From positions 186,001-250,000 of the forward strand of contig JAZKJF010000003.1 in NCBI GenBank assembly GCA_040384465.1: a stretch of 64,000 nucleotides of DNA, written 5' to 3'. The DNA comes from UBA5078 sp040384465 (GTDB lineage: Bacteria; Pseudomonadota; Gammaproteobacteria; Pseudomonadales; Pseudohongiellaceae). Both the position numbers and the translations under genes were made by a program. Under the pieces are notes generated by a model. The model was not told the origin of the DNA. It saw only the letters and a program-made list of their open reading frames with translations, and ran no database searches. Below, one piece after another: positions 17,359 through 24,941 of the stretch (its first letter is position 1; every line of letters starts with the position of its first letter).

Positions 17359-17994
17359 TCACTTGCCGATCATGCCATCGATAATCTTTTCAATCTCGCG
17401 AATACGCTCGTAGGTATCCTGCAGTTCCAGCAAGGCTTGTTTGCGCTCTAGTGACAAGGGGATCAATTCACTGAGCCGCCAGCTCAGCTGACGCAGATCG
17501 TTGTAGTCGATGCTCATGCTCAGCTGACTGATCACAGGATGACTGACCAGCTGCTCCAGCAGCCCCACCAGCACCTCGTGCTCCTCCGCCACCGGCAATG
17601 GCTCTTCGCCGACATAATCGACACCGCAATAGTCCACACTGCCCATCAGCAACTGGTCCTGCTCAGTCCAGCACTCCTGCACGACAAACTTGTGCCTGCC
17701 CTCCACGGTCACGCCCAGCAGGCCGTTGGGTAACTGATCCCAATCCACAACGCGTGCGTAGGTGCCAACCCTGTGCACTTCCTGACGGACACCCTGGCGA
17801 GCCACTTCCTCACCATCCTTGAGCAGACAGATGCCAAAACCAGTGTCGGTCTTCATGGCGTGCCGTATCAGGTTGATATAGCGCTGCTCGAAGATTTGCA
17901 GGGGCAGGCGCCCGCCCGGAAACAAGACTGACTTCAGGGGAAACAGCGCGATGAGTTCGGAACCGCGCCTGGTGCTGAATTCTGTTGCATTCAT
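17359..17994 (-). CDS. LON substrate-binding-domain protein
   Basis: A 211-residue protein with only the N-terminal substrate-recognition domain of Lon protease. There is no AAA+ or protease part. ELIALFPLKSVLFPGGRLPLQIFEQRY is the opening of the LON domain (its first 20 residues lie at about 14-33). Stand-alone LON-domain proteins are common in gammaproteobacteria and their function is not firmly known. The start at 17994 (MNATEF) has GAGGA upstream and avoids overlap with mpl. A longer in-frame start would run into mpl. It probably follows mpl in one transcript. Confidence 0.85.
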   Translation of the reverse strand: MNATEFSTRRGSELIALFPLKSVLFPGGRLPLQIFEQRYINLIRHAMKTDTGFGICLLKDGEEVARQGVRQEVHRVGTYARVVDWDQLPNGLLGVTVEGRHKFVVQECWTEQDQLLMGSVDYCGVDYVGEEPLPVAEEHEVLVGLLEQLVSHPVISQLSMSIDYNDLRQLSWRLSELIPLSLERKQALLELQDTYERIREIEKIIDGMIGK

Positions 17995-18049
17995 CGTGTG
18001 TGACGGTCCTCGTCTGACCCCAGTCTTGCTGGCATCCATACACCAGGGA

Positions 18050-19486
18050 TCAACTCCCCCGGGTGGCCAGCGCTTGCAGCAGTTTTGCGTGGATACCGCC
18101 GAAACCACCATTACTCATGATGACGACATCGTCGCCCGACCGGCATTCTGCTGCCAGCATTGCCACTATGCCATCGACACTGTCGAGCACACGTGCCGGA
18201 CGCGGGCTGGCTGCCGCGATGCTGTGCAGATCCAGCGCCGCAGAGCCTCCATCAAACCACACAGTCAGGTCTGCACTGCGGCAAGCCTCGCCCAGCGCCG
18301 CCTGGTGCACACCCATTTTCATGGTGTTGGAGCGTGGTTCGATCACGGCAATCAGGCGACCGCTGCGCCCGGCACTGATGAACTTCGCGCGCAACCCCCG
18401 CAAGGTGATGTCGATCGCGGTCGGATGATGCGCAAAGTCGTCGAATACCCGTACCCCATCGGGCTCTCCCAACAACTCCTGGCGGCGTTTGACACCTCCA
18501 AAACTCGCCAGTGCCTCGCATGCCACCTCGATCGCCACACCGGCATGGTGCGCTGCTGCCACGGCCGCCATGGCGTTGCCGACATTGTGCCGACCACCCA
18601 GCTCCCAACGGACCCGGTGGCTGCCCGCATCCACACCACGGTTACGCTTGCCCAGCTCGAATTCACTGCCGTCTTCACTGCACAGACGGGCATACCAAGA
18701 GATGGTTTCTTCGGTGGCGGCTCCAGCAACGACATCTGCGCTCGTAGAGGCCTCGATCAGCTCCATATACTGATGTCGACTCCAGCACCCCTGTTGCAGT
18801 ACCTCATCAAGGTTATCGTCACCCCGTGGCGAAATGATGAGACCATTGCCGGGAATTATTCGCACCAGGTGGTGAAACTGGCGCTGAATAGCCGCGACAT
18901 CAGCAAAGATGTCCCCGTGGTCGAACTCCAGATTGTTGAAGATCGCGGTGCGTGGCGAGTAGTGCACGAATTTCGAGCGCTTATCGAAGAAAGCACTGTC
19001 ATACTCATCGGCCTCGACCACGAAGAAGGGCGTATCGCCGAGGTCGGCCGATGCCGGGAAATTTTTGGCCACGCCGCCGATCAGGTAACCGGGCTTGAGA
19101 CCGGCACAGGTCAAAATCCACGCCAGCATGGAGCTGGTTGTGGTCTTGCCATGAGTGCCCGCGACAGCCAGGACCCAGCGCCCGCGCAGCACAAAGCGGG
19201 ACAGCCACTCGGGACCGGAACAGTATTCGAGCCCGTGTTCCAGTACATATTCAACAGCGGGATTGCCACGTGACAGCGCATTACCGATGACCACCAGATC
19301 TGGATGGGGTTGCAGATGAGCGGCACTGAAGCCCTGCTGGAGCACTATGCCCTGCTCTTCAAGCTGTGTGCTCATTGGAGGGTAGACATTGGCATCGGAA
19401 CCACTGACGATGTGTCCCTGTTGCTTGGCCAGCACTGCCAGACTGCCCATGAAGGTGCCGCAGATGCCCAGAATATGTATATGCAT
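18050..19486 (-). CDS. mpl: Mpl, murein tripeptide ligase
   Basis: UDP-N-acetylmuramate:L-alanyl-gamma-D-glutamyl-meso-diaminopimelate ligase, which attaches recycled murein tripeptide to UDP-MurNAc in peptidoglycan recycling. It has 478 aa. The opening MHIHILGICGTFMGSLA is characteristic of Mpl. The Mur-ligase P-loop is GTHGKTTTSS (about residue 115). FDDFAHHPTAI and EPRSNTMKMG near the C-terminus are typical Mpl motifs. The length matches the family (about 450-460) with a slight insertion. Confidence 0.95.
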   Translation of the reverse strand: MHIHILGICGTFMGSLAVLAKQQGHIVSGSDANVYPPMSTQLEEQGIVLQQGFSAAHLQPHPDLVVIGNALSRGNPAVEYVLEHGLEYCSGPEWLSRFVLRGRWVLAVAGTHGKTTTSSMLAWILTCAGLKPGYLIGGVAKNFPASADLGDTPFFVVEADEYDSAFFDKRSKFVHYSPRTAIFNNLEFDHGDIFADVAAIQRQFHHLVRIIPGNGLIISPRGDDNLDEVLQQGCWSRHQYMELIEASTSADVVAGAATEETISWYARLCSEDGSEFELGKRNRGVDAGSHRVRWELGGRHNVGNAMAAVAAAHHAGVAIEVACEALASFGGVKRRQELLGEPDGVRVFDDFAHHPTAIDITLRGLRAKFISAGRSGRLIAVIEPRSNTMKMGVHQAALGEACRSADLTVWFDGGSAALDLHSIAAASPRPARVLDSVDGIVAMLAAECRSGDDVVIMSNGGFGGIHAKLLQALATRGS

Positions 19487-19579
19487 AAGTCAGTCTCTTG
19501 ATCGCGCCGGAATTTTGTTCGCATTGTCGCAAAATAGTTCATGCAGTAACATCCCGCTCGCTAGGACAGGAGACACACC

Positions 19580-20188
19580 ATGAACATGCCACCGGAAAGC
19601 TTCTGGCACTACGCTCACCGGGTCTACAGCAAATCCGGCGTCAGCCAGTGCTGCCTGTCATTACAGGATCTCTATGGACTTGATGTCAATCTGCTGCTGT
19701 TCGCGTGCTGGCACGCCCGGACACGGGGACTATTCGAACGTGCTCTGCTGGAAGATGCCCTGGTGCTCTCTGCACAATGGGCCGATCACGTCGTCAAACC
19801 TCTGCGCGGCGCCCGCCGCTGGATGAAGAAACAAACGGAAAGCGACGCAGTGCTGGATGAGAGTGTGCTGACAGCGGATTTTTATCGCTTGAGGGAACAG
19901 ATCAAAGGGCTGGAACTGCAGTGCGAGCAGTTTCAGGAGAACTCGCTTGAGGCACTGACCAAAGCACCGCTCCTGTCATTGAGTGAAGAAATGCAGATCG
20001 CCTCGGCAGCCTACAACCTGCACTACATCCTGCTGAGCACCATCAACTCGCAGCACTTTCCGCGACCGTTGCAACTGCGCGATTTTCTGGCCACGCTCGT
20101 TCTCAGTGCTCTGGACCAGGACCCTGACGATCTACTCCTGCATCAAGCCATCAGCCAGGAGCTGAGCGCGCAGAAACTTGACACATGA
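19580..20188 (+). CDS. TIGR02444 family protein
   Basis: A 202-residue cytoplasmic, mostly helical protein that matches my memory of the TIGR02444 family (opening PPESFWHYAHRVYSKSGVSQ, then LLFACWHA). The function is unknown. Family members are usually near 150-180 aa, and this one carries extra C-terminal helix. The start is supported by GGAG ahead of ATG 19580. It lies between mpl and ubiX, reading against both. Confidence 0.72.
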   Translation: MNMPPESFWHYAHRVYSKSGVSQCCLSLQDLYGLDVNLLLFACWHARTRGLFERALLEDALVLSAQWADHVVKPLRGARRWMKKQTESDAVLDESVLTADFYRLREQIKGLELQCEQFQENSLEALTKAPLLSLSEEMQIASAAYNLHYILLSTINSQHFPRPLQLRDFLATLVLSALDQDPDDLLLHQAISQELSAQKLDT

Positions 20189-20220
20189 CAAGTGGAACGC
20201 CGCTGACGCGCCCGCAGCAA

Positions 20221-20790
20221 TCAGGATTTGCGAATCCCTTCCCAGCGCTTGACGATACCGGCGTCGATATCAAACAGGTCCAGCACACGCCCGACGCTGT
20301 GGTTGATCAGGTCATCAATAGTCTGCGGATTGTTGTAGAGAGCAGGCATCGGCGGCGCGATGATCGCACCCAGCTGACAGGCCTTGAGCAGCAACTCGCA
20401 ATGCCCCGCATGCAGAGGCGATTCTCGGGGCATCAGCACCAGCCGACGACGCTCCTTGAGCACCACGTCGGCCGCGCGAATCAACAGGTTGTCCGCATAG
20501 GAGTGTACGATGGCCGACAAGGATTTCATCGAACAGGGCGCCACGATCATGCCATCGGTGCGGAAAGAGCCACTGGCAATCGAAGCCGCCATGTCGTTGA
20601 TCGAGTGGACGTGATCGGCCAGCGCCAGCACATCAGCCAACTCCCATTGCGTTTCGATGGCGATATTCATCCGAGCCGACGGCGTGAGAATCAGATGCGT
20701 CTCCACCTCCGGCAGCGTTTTCAAAACCTCCAGCAGGCGAATGCCATAGATCAACCCGCTCGCTCCCGACATTCCAATCGTTATCCGCAT
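20221..20790 (-). CDS. ubiX: UbiX, flavin prenyltransferase
   Basis: A 189-residue flavoprotein that prenylates FMN with dimethylallyl phosphate to make prenylated FMN, the cofactor of the UbiD decarboxylase in ubiquinone synthesis. The N-terminal GMSGASGLIYGIRLL is the FMN-binding signature. The SGSFRTDGMIVAPCSMKSL and RRLVLMPRESPLH segments are the conserved family core. The length is standard. No ubiD is in the window. Confidence 0.95.
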   Translation of the reverse strand: MRITIGMSGASGLIYGIRLLEVLKTLPEVETHLILTPSARMNIAIETQWELADVLALADHVHSINDMAASIASGSFRTDGMIVAPCSMKSLSAIVHSYADNLLIRAADVVLKERRRLVLMPRESPLHAGHCELLLKACQLGAIIAPPMPALYNNPQTIDDLINHSVGRVLDLFDIDAGIVKRWEGIRKS

Positions 20791-20914
20791 GTCCGTTCGT
20801 CACAACCTCTCTCTTATCGATCTTCACACACCCAGCGCGCCGTTGCCTTGCAAACGGACGGCAAGGTAACATCCTGCTTCCCTTTCAACGGTCAGACTAG
20901 CAGGTTCTCTCACC

Positions 20915-22174
20915 ATGGCCAAACCAAACCTATTCTATGCCCAGTCCGGCGGCGTCACCTCCGTCATCAATGCCAGCGCCTGCGGAGTGATCGAAACTGC
21001 CCGTCTGCACAAGGACAAAATTGGCCGAGTCTATGCCGGCCGCAACGGCATCATCGGCGCTCTGCAGGAAGAGTTGATCGACACTGGCAAGGAGCTGGCG
21101 GGCACCATCGCGGCGCTGCGGCACACGCCGGCTGGCGCCTTCGGATCCTGCCGCTACAAGCTCAAGAGCATCGAAGAGAACCGCAGCGAGTACGAGCGCC
21201 TGATGGAAGTCTTCAAGGCGCATAACATTCGTTATTTCCTCTATAACGGCGGTGGCGACTCGCAGGATACGGCCAACAAGGTCGCGCAGTTCAGTATTCA
21301 GCAGGGATTCCCAATCCAGTGCATCGGCGTGCCCAAGACTGTCGACAACGATCTGCCGATTACGGACAACTGCCCCGGTTTCGGTTCGGTCGCCAAATAT
21401 GTCGCGGTCTCCATTCGCGAAGCAGGTCTCGATGTGGCGTCCATGTGCGAGAGTTCCACCAAGGTCTTTGTGATGGAAGTGATGGGGCGTCACGCGGGTT
21501 GGATCGCCGGAGCGGCGGGTCTGGCGGCTGAGCAGGAAGGCGATGCGCCGCATATTATCCTGTTCCCCGAGATCGCCTTCAATCAGAAGAAATTCCTGCA
21601 GAAAGTGCAGAGCTGCGTGAAGAAGTACGGCTACTGTGCCATCGTCGTCTCAGAGGGTGCACAGAACAAGGATGGTAGTTTCCTGGCGGATGCCGGCGGC
21701 AAAGATGCGTTTGGTCATGTGCAACTGGGCGGCGTGGCACCATTCGTAGCGGAGATGGTCAAGAGAGAATTGGGCTACAAATATCACTGGGCCGTTTCTG
21801 ATTATCTGCAGCGTGCGGCACGCCACATCGCCTCGGCCACTGACGTTGAGCAGGCTTATGCCATGGGTCAGGCCGCTGTTGAGTTTGCATTGGCTGGCAA
21901 GAATGCAGTGATGCCCACCATCGTGCGCAAGCCGGGTAAAAAATACAGTTGGAGTGTAGGCGAGGCAAAACTGTCCGATGTGGCCAACGTCGAGAAAACC
22001 ATGCCGCGCAACTTTATCAGCGAAGACGGTTTCAGCATCACAGCGGCAGCGCGTGCTTACTTCACCCCATTGATCCAAGGTGAGGATTACCCGCCCTACA
22101 AGGATGGTCTACCCGAATACGCACGCCTGAAAAAAGTGCTGGTGGAAAAGAAACTGAAGCCTTGGAAGGGGTGA
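20915..22174 (+). CDS. pfp: PPi-dependent 6-phosphofructokinase
   Basis: A 419-residue phosphofructokinase. Two residues mark the pyrophosphate-using type. Asp115 in NGGGDSQDT occupies the position of E. coli Gly104. Lys141 in GVPKTVDND occupies the position of Gly124. Both substitutions block ATP binding in known PPi enzymes. The catalytic PKTVDNDLP motif is intact. The reaction is reversible, so it can serve glycolysis and gluconeogenesis. The gene is followed by a structured repeat at 22217-22357 and is convergent with the TauE gene. Confidence 0.92.
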   Translation: MAKPNLFYAQSGGVTSVINASACGVIETARLHKDKIGRVYAGRNGIIGALQEELIDTGKELAGTIAALRHTPAGAFGSCRYKLKSIEENRSEYERLMEVFKAHNIRYFLYNGGGDSQDTANKVAQFSIQQGFPIQCIGVPKTVDNDLPITDNCPGFGSVAKYVAVSIREAGLDVASMCESSTKVFVMEVMGRHAGWIAGAAGLAAEQEGDAPHIILFPEIAFNQKKFLQKVQSCVKKYGYCAIVVSEGAQNKDGSFLADAGGKDAFGHVQLGGVAPFVAEMVKRELGYKYHWAVSDYLQRAARHIASATDVEQAYAMGQAAVEFALAGKNAVMPTIVRKPGKKYSWSVGEAKLSDVANVEKTMPRNFISEDGFSITAAARAYFTPLIQGEDYPPYKDGLPEYARLKKVLVEKKLKPWKG

Positions 22175-22216
22175 GATTGAGGGATTGAGGCTGGACTTTG
22201 CGTGTGGCTTCGATAC

Positions 22217-22357
22217 GGTGGTGGGAGCAGGCAGGGGGCTTCAGCGACGGACCGCGCCCCTCCGGGGTGCCCTCTCTACGCAAAAAGCCCAAGGTCTTTT
22301 TGCTCGCTCGGCGCTGGTCTTTTATGTCGCTGAATCCCCCTGCCTGCTCCCACCACC
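22217..22357 (+). repeat. Cloverleaf-like structured repeat, copy 1
   Basis: A 32-bp outer stem (22217-22248 with 22326-22357, one mismatch) closes a 77-nt core. The core contains three hairpins with three-base loops. Hairpin A has stem 22254-22260/22264-22270 and loop TCC. Hairpin B has stem 22280-22287/22296-22303. Hairpin C has stem 22305-22307/22311-22313 and loop TCG. The core is clearly homologous to copy 2 at 22467-22599, but the outer stem sequences are unrelated. It is in the same orientation as the upstream pfp gene. It is either a mobile DNA element or a 3'-UTR structure. Confidence 0.8.
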
Positions 22358-22466
22358 TTAGTAAGTGCCATGCGAACAGACTCGCAGATTCTACACACAG
22401 CACCATTGAGGAGATGTGCCCCGCCCGTTGGTTTTACATTCCGTGCATTGCCCTCGCAGAGCGCAA

Positions 22467-22599
22467 GGGGTGTTGTCCATGCCCACCGGCGACAATCAGG
22501 GCCAGCGCCGAGCGCAGCAAAAAGACCTTAGGCTTTTTGCGAAGGGAGGGCACCGCGGAGCGGCGCAGGACCGTCGCCGGTGGGCATGGGCAACACCCC
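22467..22599 (-). repeat. Cloverleaf-like structured repeat, copy 2 (inverted)
   Basis: An inverted relative of copy 1. The outer stem is 27 bp (22467-22493 with 22573-22599, one mismatch), and the 79-nt core is about 80 percent identical to copy 1 by hand alignment. Hairpin A (22550-22556/22560-22566) differs from copy 1 by a C-G to G-C exchange that keeps the pair, and keeps the same G-T wobble. Hairpin C gains one base pair. It lies downstream of, and in the same orientation as, the TauE-family gene on the minus strand. Confidence 0.8.
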
Positions 22600-22636
22600 G
22601 GGATCTCGAATGGATTTCGAACAAATACCGATGGCT

Positions 22637-23512
22637 CTATTCGTCAGCCACAGCAAGCTTAGGTTTGCGAGCATCAATCACCAGCTTCGCGATCACGACC
22701 ACAAGCAGCAAGCCCACTCCCAGAATCTGATTCAACTCCGGAAACGCCAGCTTCTGGCCCACATACACCAGTATCAGCGCCAACACGTTACGCACCCAAT
22801 GCTCACCCACAACACCGGTCATATGGCTGCCGATCCAGATACCGGGGATGGAGCCAATCAACAGAGTCCCGAGCAAACCATAATCCACTGTGCCCAGACT
22901 GGCATGACCAAGCCCGGCCACCAGTGTCAGCGGCACAGCATGCGCGACATCGGTGCCGACAATCCTGTTGATGTGTATCTTGGGATAAAGCAATAACAAC
23001 GCAGTCACGCCGAGAGCTCCTGCTCCCACGGAGGTCAAGGTCACCAGGAAGCCCAGCACCATGCCCAAAATCAAGGTCAGCGCGGCGATCAACTTCGGGT
23101 CGACACGACGCTCGTGATGCATGGATTTCACCAGCTCGTGACGAAACAACACCGACAACGAGGTAATCAGCAACGCGATACCAAGCCAGAACTTGATCTG
23201 ATTGACTAGTTCTCCCGAGCCCAGATCCATCTCGCCGAGGTACAGGGTGGTGACAAACGAGACAGGCACACTGCCCGCTGCCAAGGTGCCGACGATGCGC
23301 CAGTCGATATTGCCGAGTTTGCCGTGTGCGAAGATGCCAGCGGTCTTAGTGATGCTGGCATAGAGGAGATCGGTGCCGACGGCGACAGCTGCTTTGACAT
23401 TGAAAAACAGCAGTAGTATCGGCGTCATGAGGGAACCACCCCCCACTCCCGTCAACCCTACCAGCCATCCAACAACGAATCCGGCAATGATATAGCCTGG
23501 CTCTAAAGACAT
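22637..23512 (-). CDS. TauE/SafE family permease
   Basis: A 291-residue polytopic membrane protein of the TauE/SafE (DUF81) family, with about eight hydrophobic helices in two repeated halves. The family's opening VGWLVGLTGVGGGSLMTPIL is clear (about residues 14-33), and the second half repeats it as TLTSVGAGALGVTAL. Members export sulfite, sulfoacetate or related organosulfur anions, but many have unknown substrates. No sulfur-metabolism genes are adjacent, so the substrate is open. Confidence 0.87.
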   Translation of the reverse strand: MSLEPGYIIAGFVVGWLVGLTGVGGGSLMTPILLLFFNVKAAVAVGTDLLYASITKTAGIFAHGKLGNIDWRIVGTLAAGSVPVSFVTTLYLGEMDLGSGELVNQIKFWLGIALLITSLSVLFRHELVKSMHHERRVDPKLIAALTLILGMVLGFLVTLTSVGAGALGVTALLLLYPKIHINRIVGTDVAHAVPLTLVAGLGHASLGTVDYGLLGTLLIGSIPGIWIGSHMTGVVGEHWVRNVLALILVYVGQKLAFPELNQILGVGLLLVVVIAKLVIDARKPKLAVADE

Positions 23513-23613
23513 AGTGACTCTCCCAAAAGAGCGGGCACTATATCAGCAGCCTTAGCACCAAACTAAGAGTTTTAATCTTCCTGCTAGATTGTTTTGTTAT
23601 AAAGATATGATGC

Positions 23614-24252
23614 TCAAGGAGCCAGGCGCTCGACTTTCCAGTGCTCGCCAGCCTGCAGCGTGTACTCGAAACGATCATGCAGACGATGCTGCCCCCCCTG
23701 CCAGAACTCGATCTGATGGGGGCGCACGCGATAGCCGCCCCAGAACTCCGGCAGCGGGATTTCGCCCTGTTCAAACTTGCGGCTGATGGCGTCGAACTGC
23801 TGCAGCAGCACTTCTTTGGACGTCAGCGGACGGCTCTGCGCGGATGCCCAGGCGGCCAGCTGACTCTCGCGGGGGCGGGAGAGGAAATACTGCAGGGATT
23901 CGGCCGTACTCACCTTCTCGACCACGCCACAGATCTCCACCTGTCGCTCAATGACGTGCCATGGGAAATGCAGACTGACTTTGGTATTACAGCTGATCTC
24001 GCGCGCCTTGCGGCTTTCATAGTTGGTGAAGAACGTGAAGCCTTTGTCATCGACGGCTTTGAGCAGCACGATGCGCTGGCTCGGCTGCCCATCACGCGCG
24101 ACGGTAGCAACCGTCATGGCGTTGGCATCAGGCAGCCCCATATCGATCGCGTCCTGCATCCAGCGTGCAAACAACTCAAGAGGGTTTTCAGTGAGATCAT
24201 CGTGGTGCAGCCCACCCTTGAGATACTCGCGACGTATTGCTTGGAAATCCAT
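23614..24252 (-). CDS. pdxH: PdxH, pyridoxamine 5'-phosphate oxidase
   Basis: A 212-residue FMN enzyme that oxidises pyridoxine or pyridoxamine 5'-phosphate to pyridoxal 5'-phosphate, the last step of B6 synthesis. The start MDFQAIRREY at 24252 fits the family N-terminus and has AAGGAT upstream. SQRIVLLKAVDDKGFTFFTN, SRKAREI and the C-terminal WGGYRVRPHQIEFWQGG are diagnostic. The C-terminal RLAP ending is universal in the family. With pdxJ at 31300 the cell has two steps of the DXP-dependent route in this window. Confidence 0.96.
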   Translation of the reverse strand: MDFQAIRREYLKGGLHHDDLTENPLELFARWMQDAIDMGLPDANAMTVATVARDGQPSQRIVLLKAVDDKGFTFFTNYESRKAREISCNTKVSLHFPWHVIERQVEICGVVEKVSTAESLQYFLSRPRESQLAAWASAQSRPLTSKEVLLQQFDAISRKFEQGEIPLPEFWGGYRVRPHQIEFWQGGQHRLHDRFEYTLQAGEHWKVERLAP

Positions 24253-24281
24253 ACTGACTCGATCCTTGCCGAAAAAAACAT

Positions 24282-24896
24282 TTAGTGCAGAAACTCGCCA
24301 TACTCCCACATCTGCTGGCGAATCGTGCCGCGAGGATAGTGGAAAGTGCCTGGACCATGTTTCTCATTGGCGAAGAATCCGCCGACGTATTTCTGACCGT
24401 CCGGCCATCGGTAAGTTCCTTGACCACTGAAGTAGTCATCACGGAAATCTCCGGTGTAATTCTCGACATTCTCTGCAAGCCAGTGTTCCGTATATTTATT
24501 CTCAGTCCAGTCATTCAGGCCGAAAAAATAGGAACCTTTGCCATGGCGCACATTGTCCTTCCATTCACCGATGTACAGCTCAGACTTGCCATTGAAGAAA
24601 GTGCCACGTCCATTTTTTATGCCCGCCACCCAGTTACCGTCGTAGTAAGCGCGCTCGGTGACAGAGATCAACTCAGTCAACTTGCCGTTGCCGTGATACA
24701 AACCGTCTTTGAAATTACCGCGATAGGTATTCGTACCCAGTGTCGTTTTAATCTCCAGGGTGCCATAGCCATTCACGCAATCCCCATAGATGCATTGTCG
24801 GCTCAGTTCTCGCACTTCCAATTCTTTCTCCGCGAGCTGTGCGTGCACCGCACTGCCCATCAGCATGATGCACAGTGCTGCAATAATTCTCTTCAT
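24282..24896 (-). CDS. Exported MORN-repeat protein
   Basis: A 204-residue protein with a signal peptide (MKRIIAALCIMLMGSAVHAQ) and five or so MORN repeats, visible as YRGNFKDGLYHGNGKL, YDGNWVAGIKNGRGTF, YIGEWKDNVRHGKGSY, YTGDFRDDYFSGQGTY and YVGGFFANEKHGPGTF. Two Cys (CIYGDC) lie between the leader and the repeats and could form a disulphide. MORN repeats often bind lipid or act as rigid scaffolds. Bacterial periplasmic examples have no assigned role. GGAG precedes the ATG. Confidence 0.85.
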   Translation of the reverse strand: MKRIIAALCIMLMGSAVHAQLAEKELEVRELSRQCIYGDCVNGYGTLEIKTTLGTNTYRGNFKDGLYHGNGKLTELISVTERAYYDGNWVAGIKNGRGTFFNGKSELYIGEWKDNVRHGKGSYFFGLNDWTENKYTEHWLAENVENYTGDFRDDYFSGQGTYRWPDGQKYVGGFFANEKHGPGTFHYPRGTIRQQMWEYGEFLH

Positions 24897-24941
24897 GTTG
24901 ATCTCCTCAAACTCCGATCAAAACCATTCTTCTAAAACCCA

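Larger units (their letters stand above)
22175..22636. other. 462-bp convergent intergenic region
   Basis: This stretch between pfp and the TauE gene holds no credible gene. The open frames in it run through the hairpins and show no ribosome-binding site or family resemblance. It contains the two structured repeats described separately and about 110 bp of unremarkable sequence between them (22358-22466). Confidence 0.75.

Noticed and set aside
22198..22996. Several open frames in the pfp-tauE intergenic space
   Set aside because: They read through the inverted-repeat elements and into tauE antisense, with no ribosome-binding site and no similarity.
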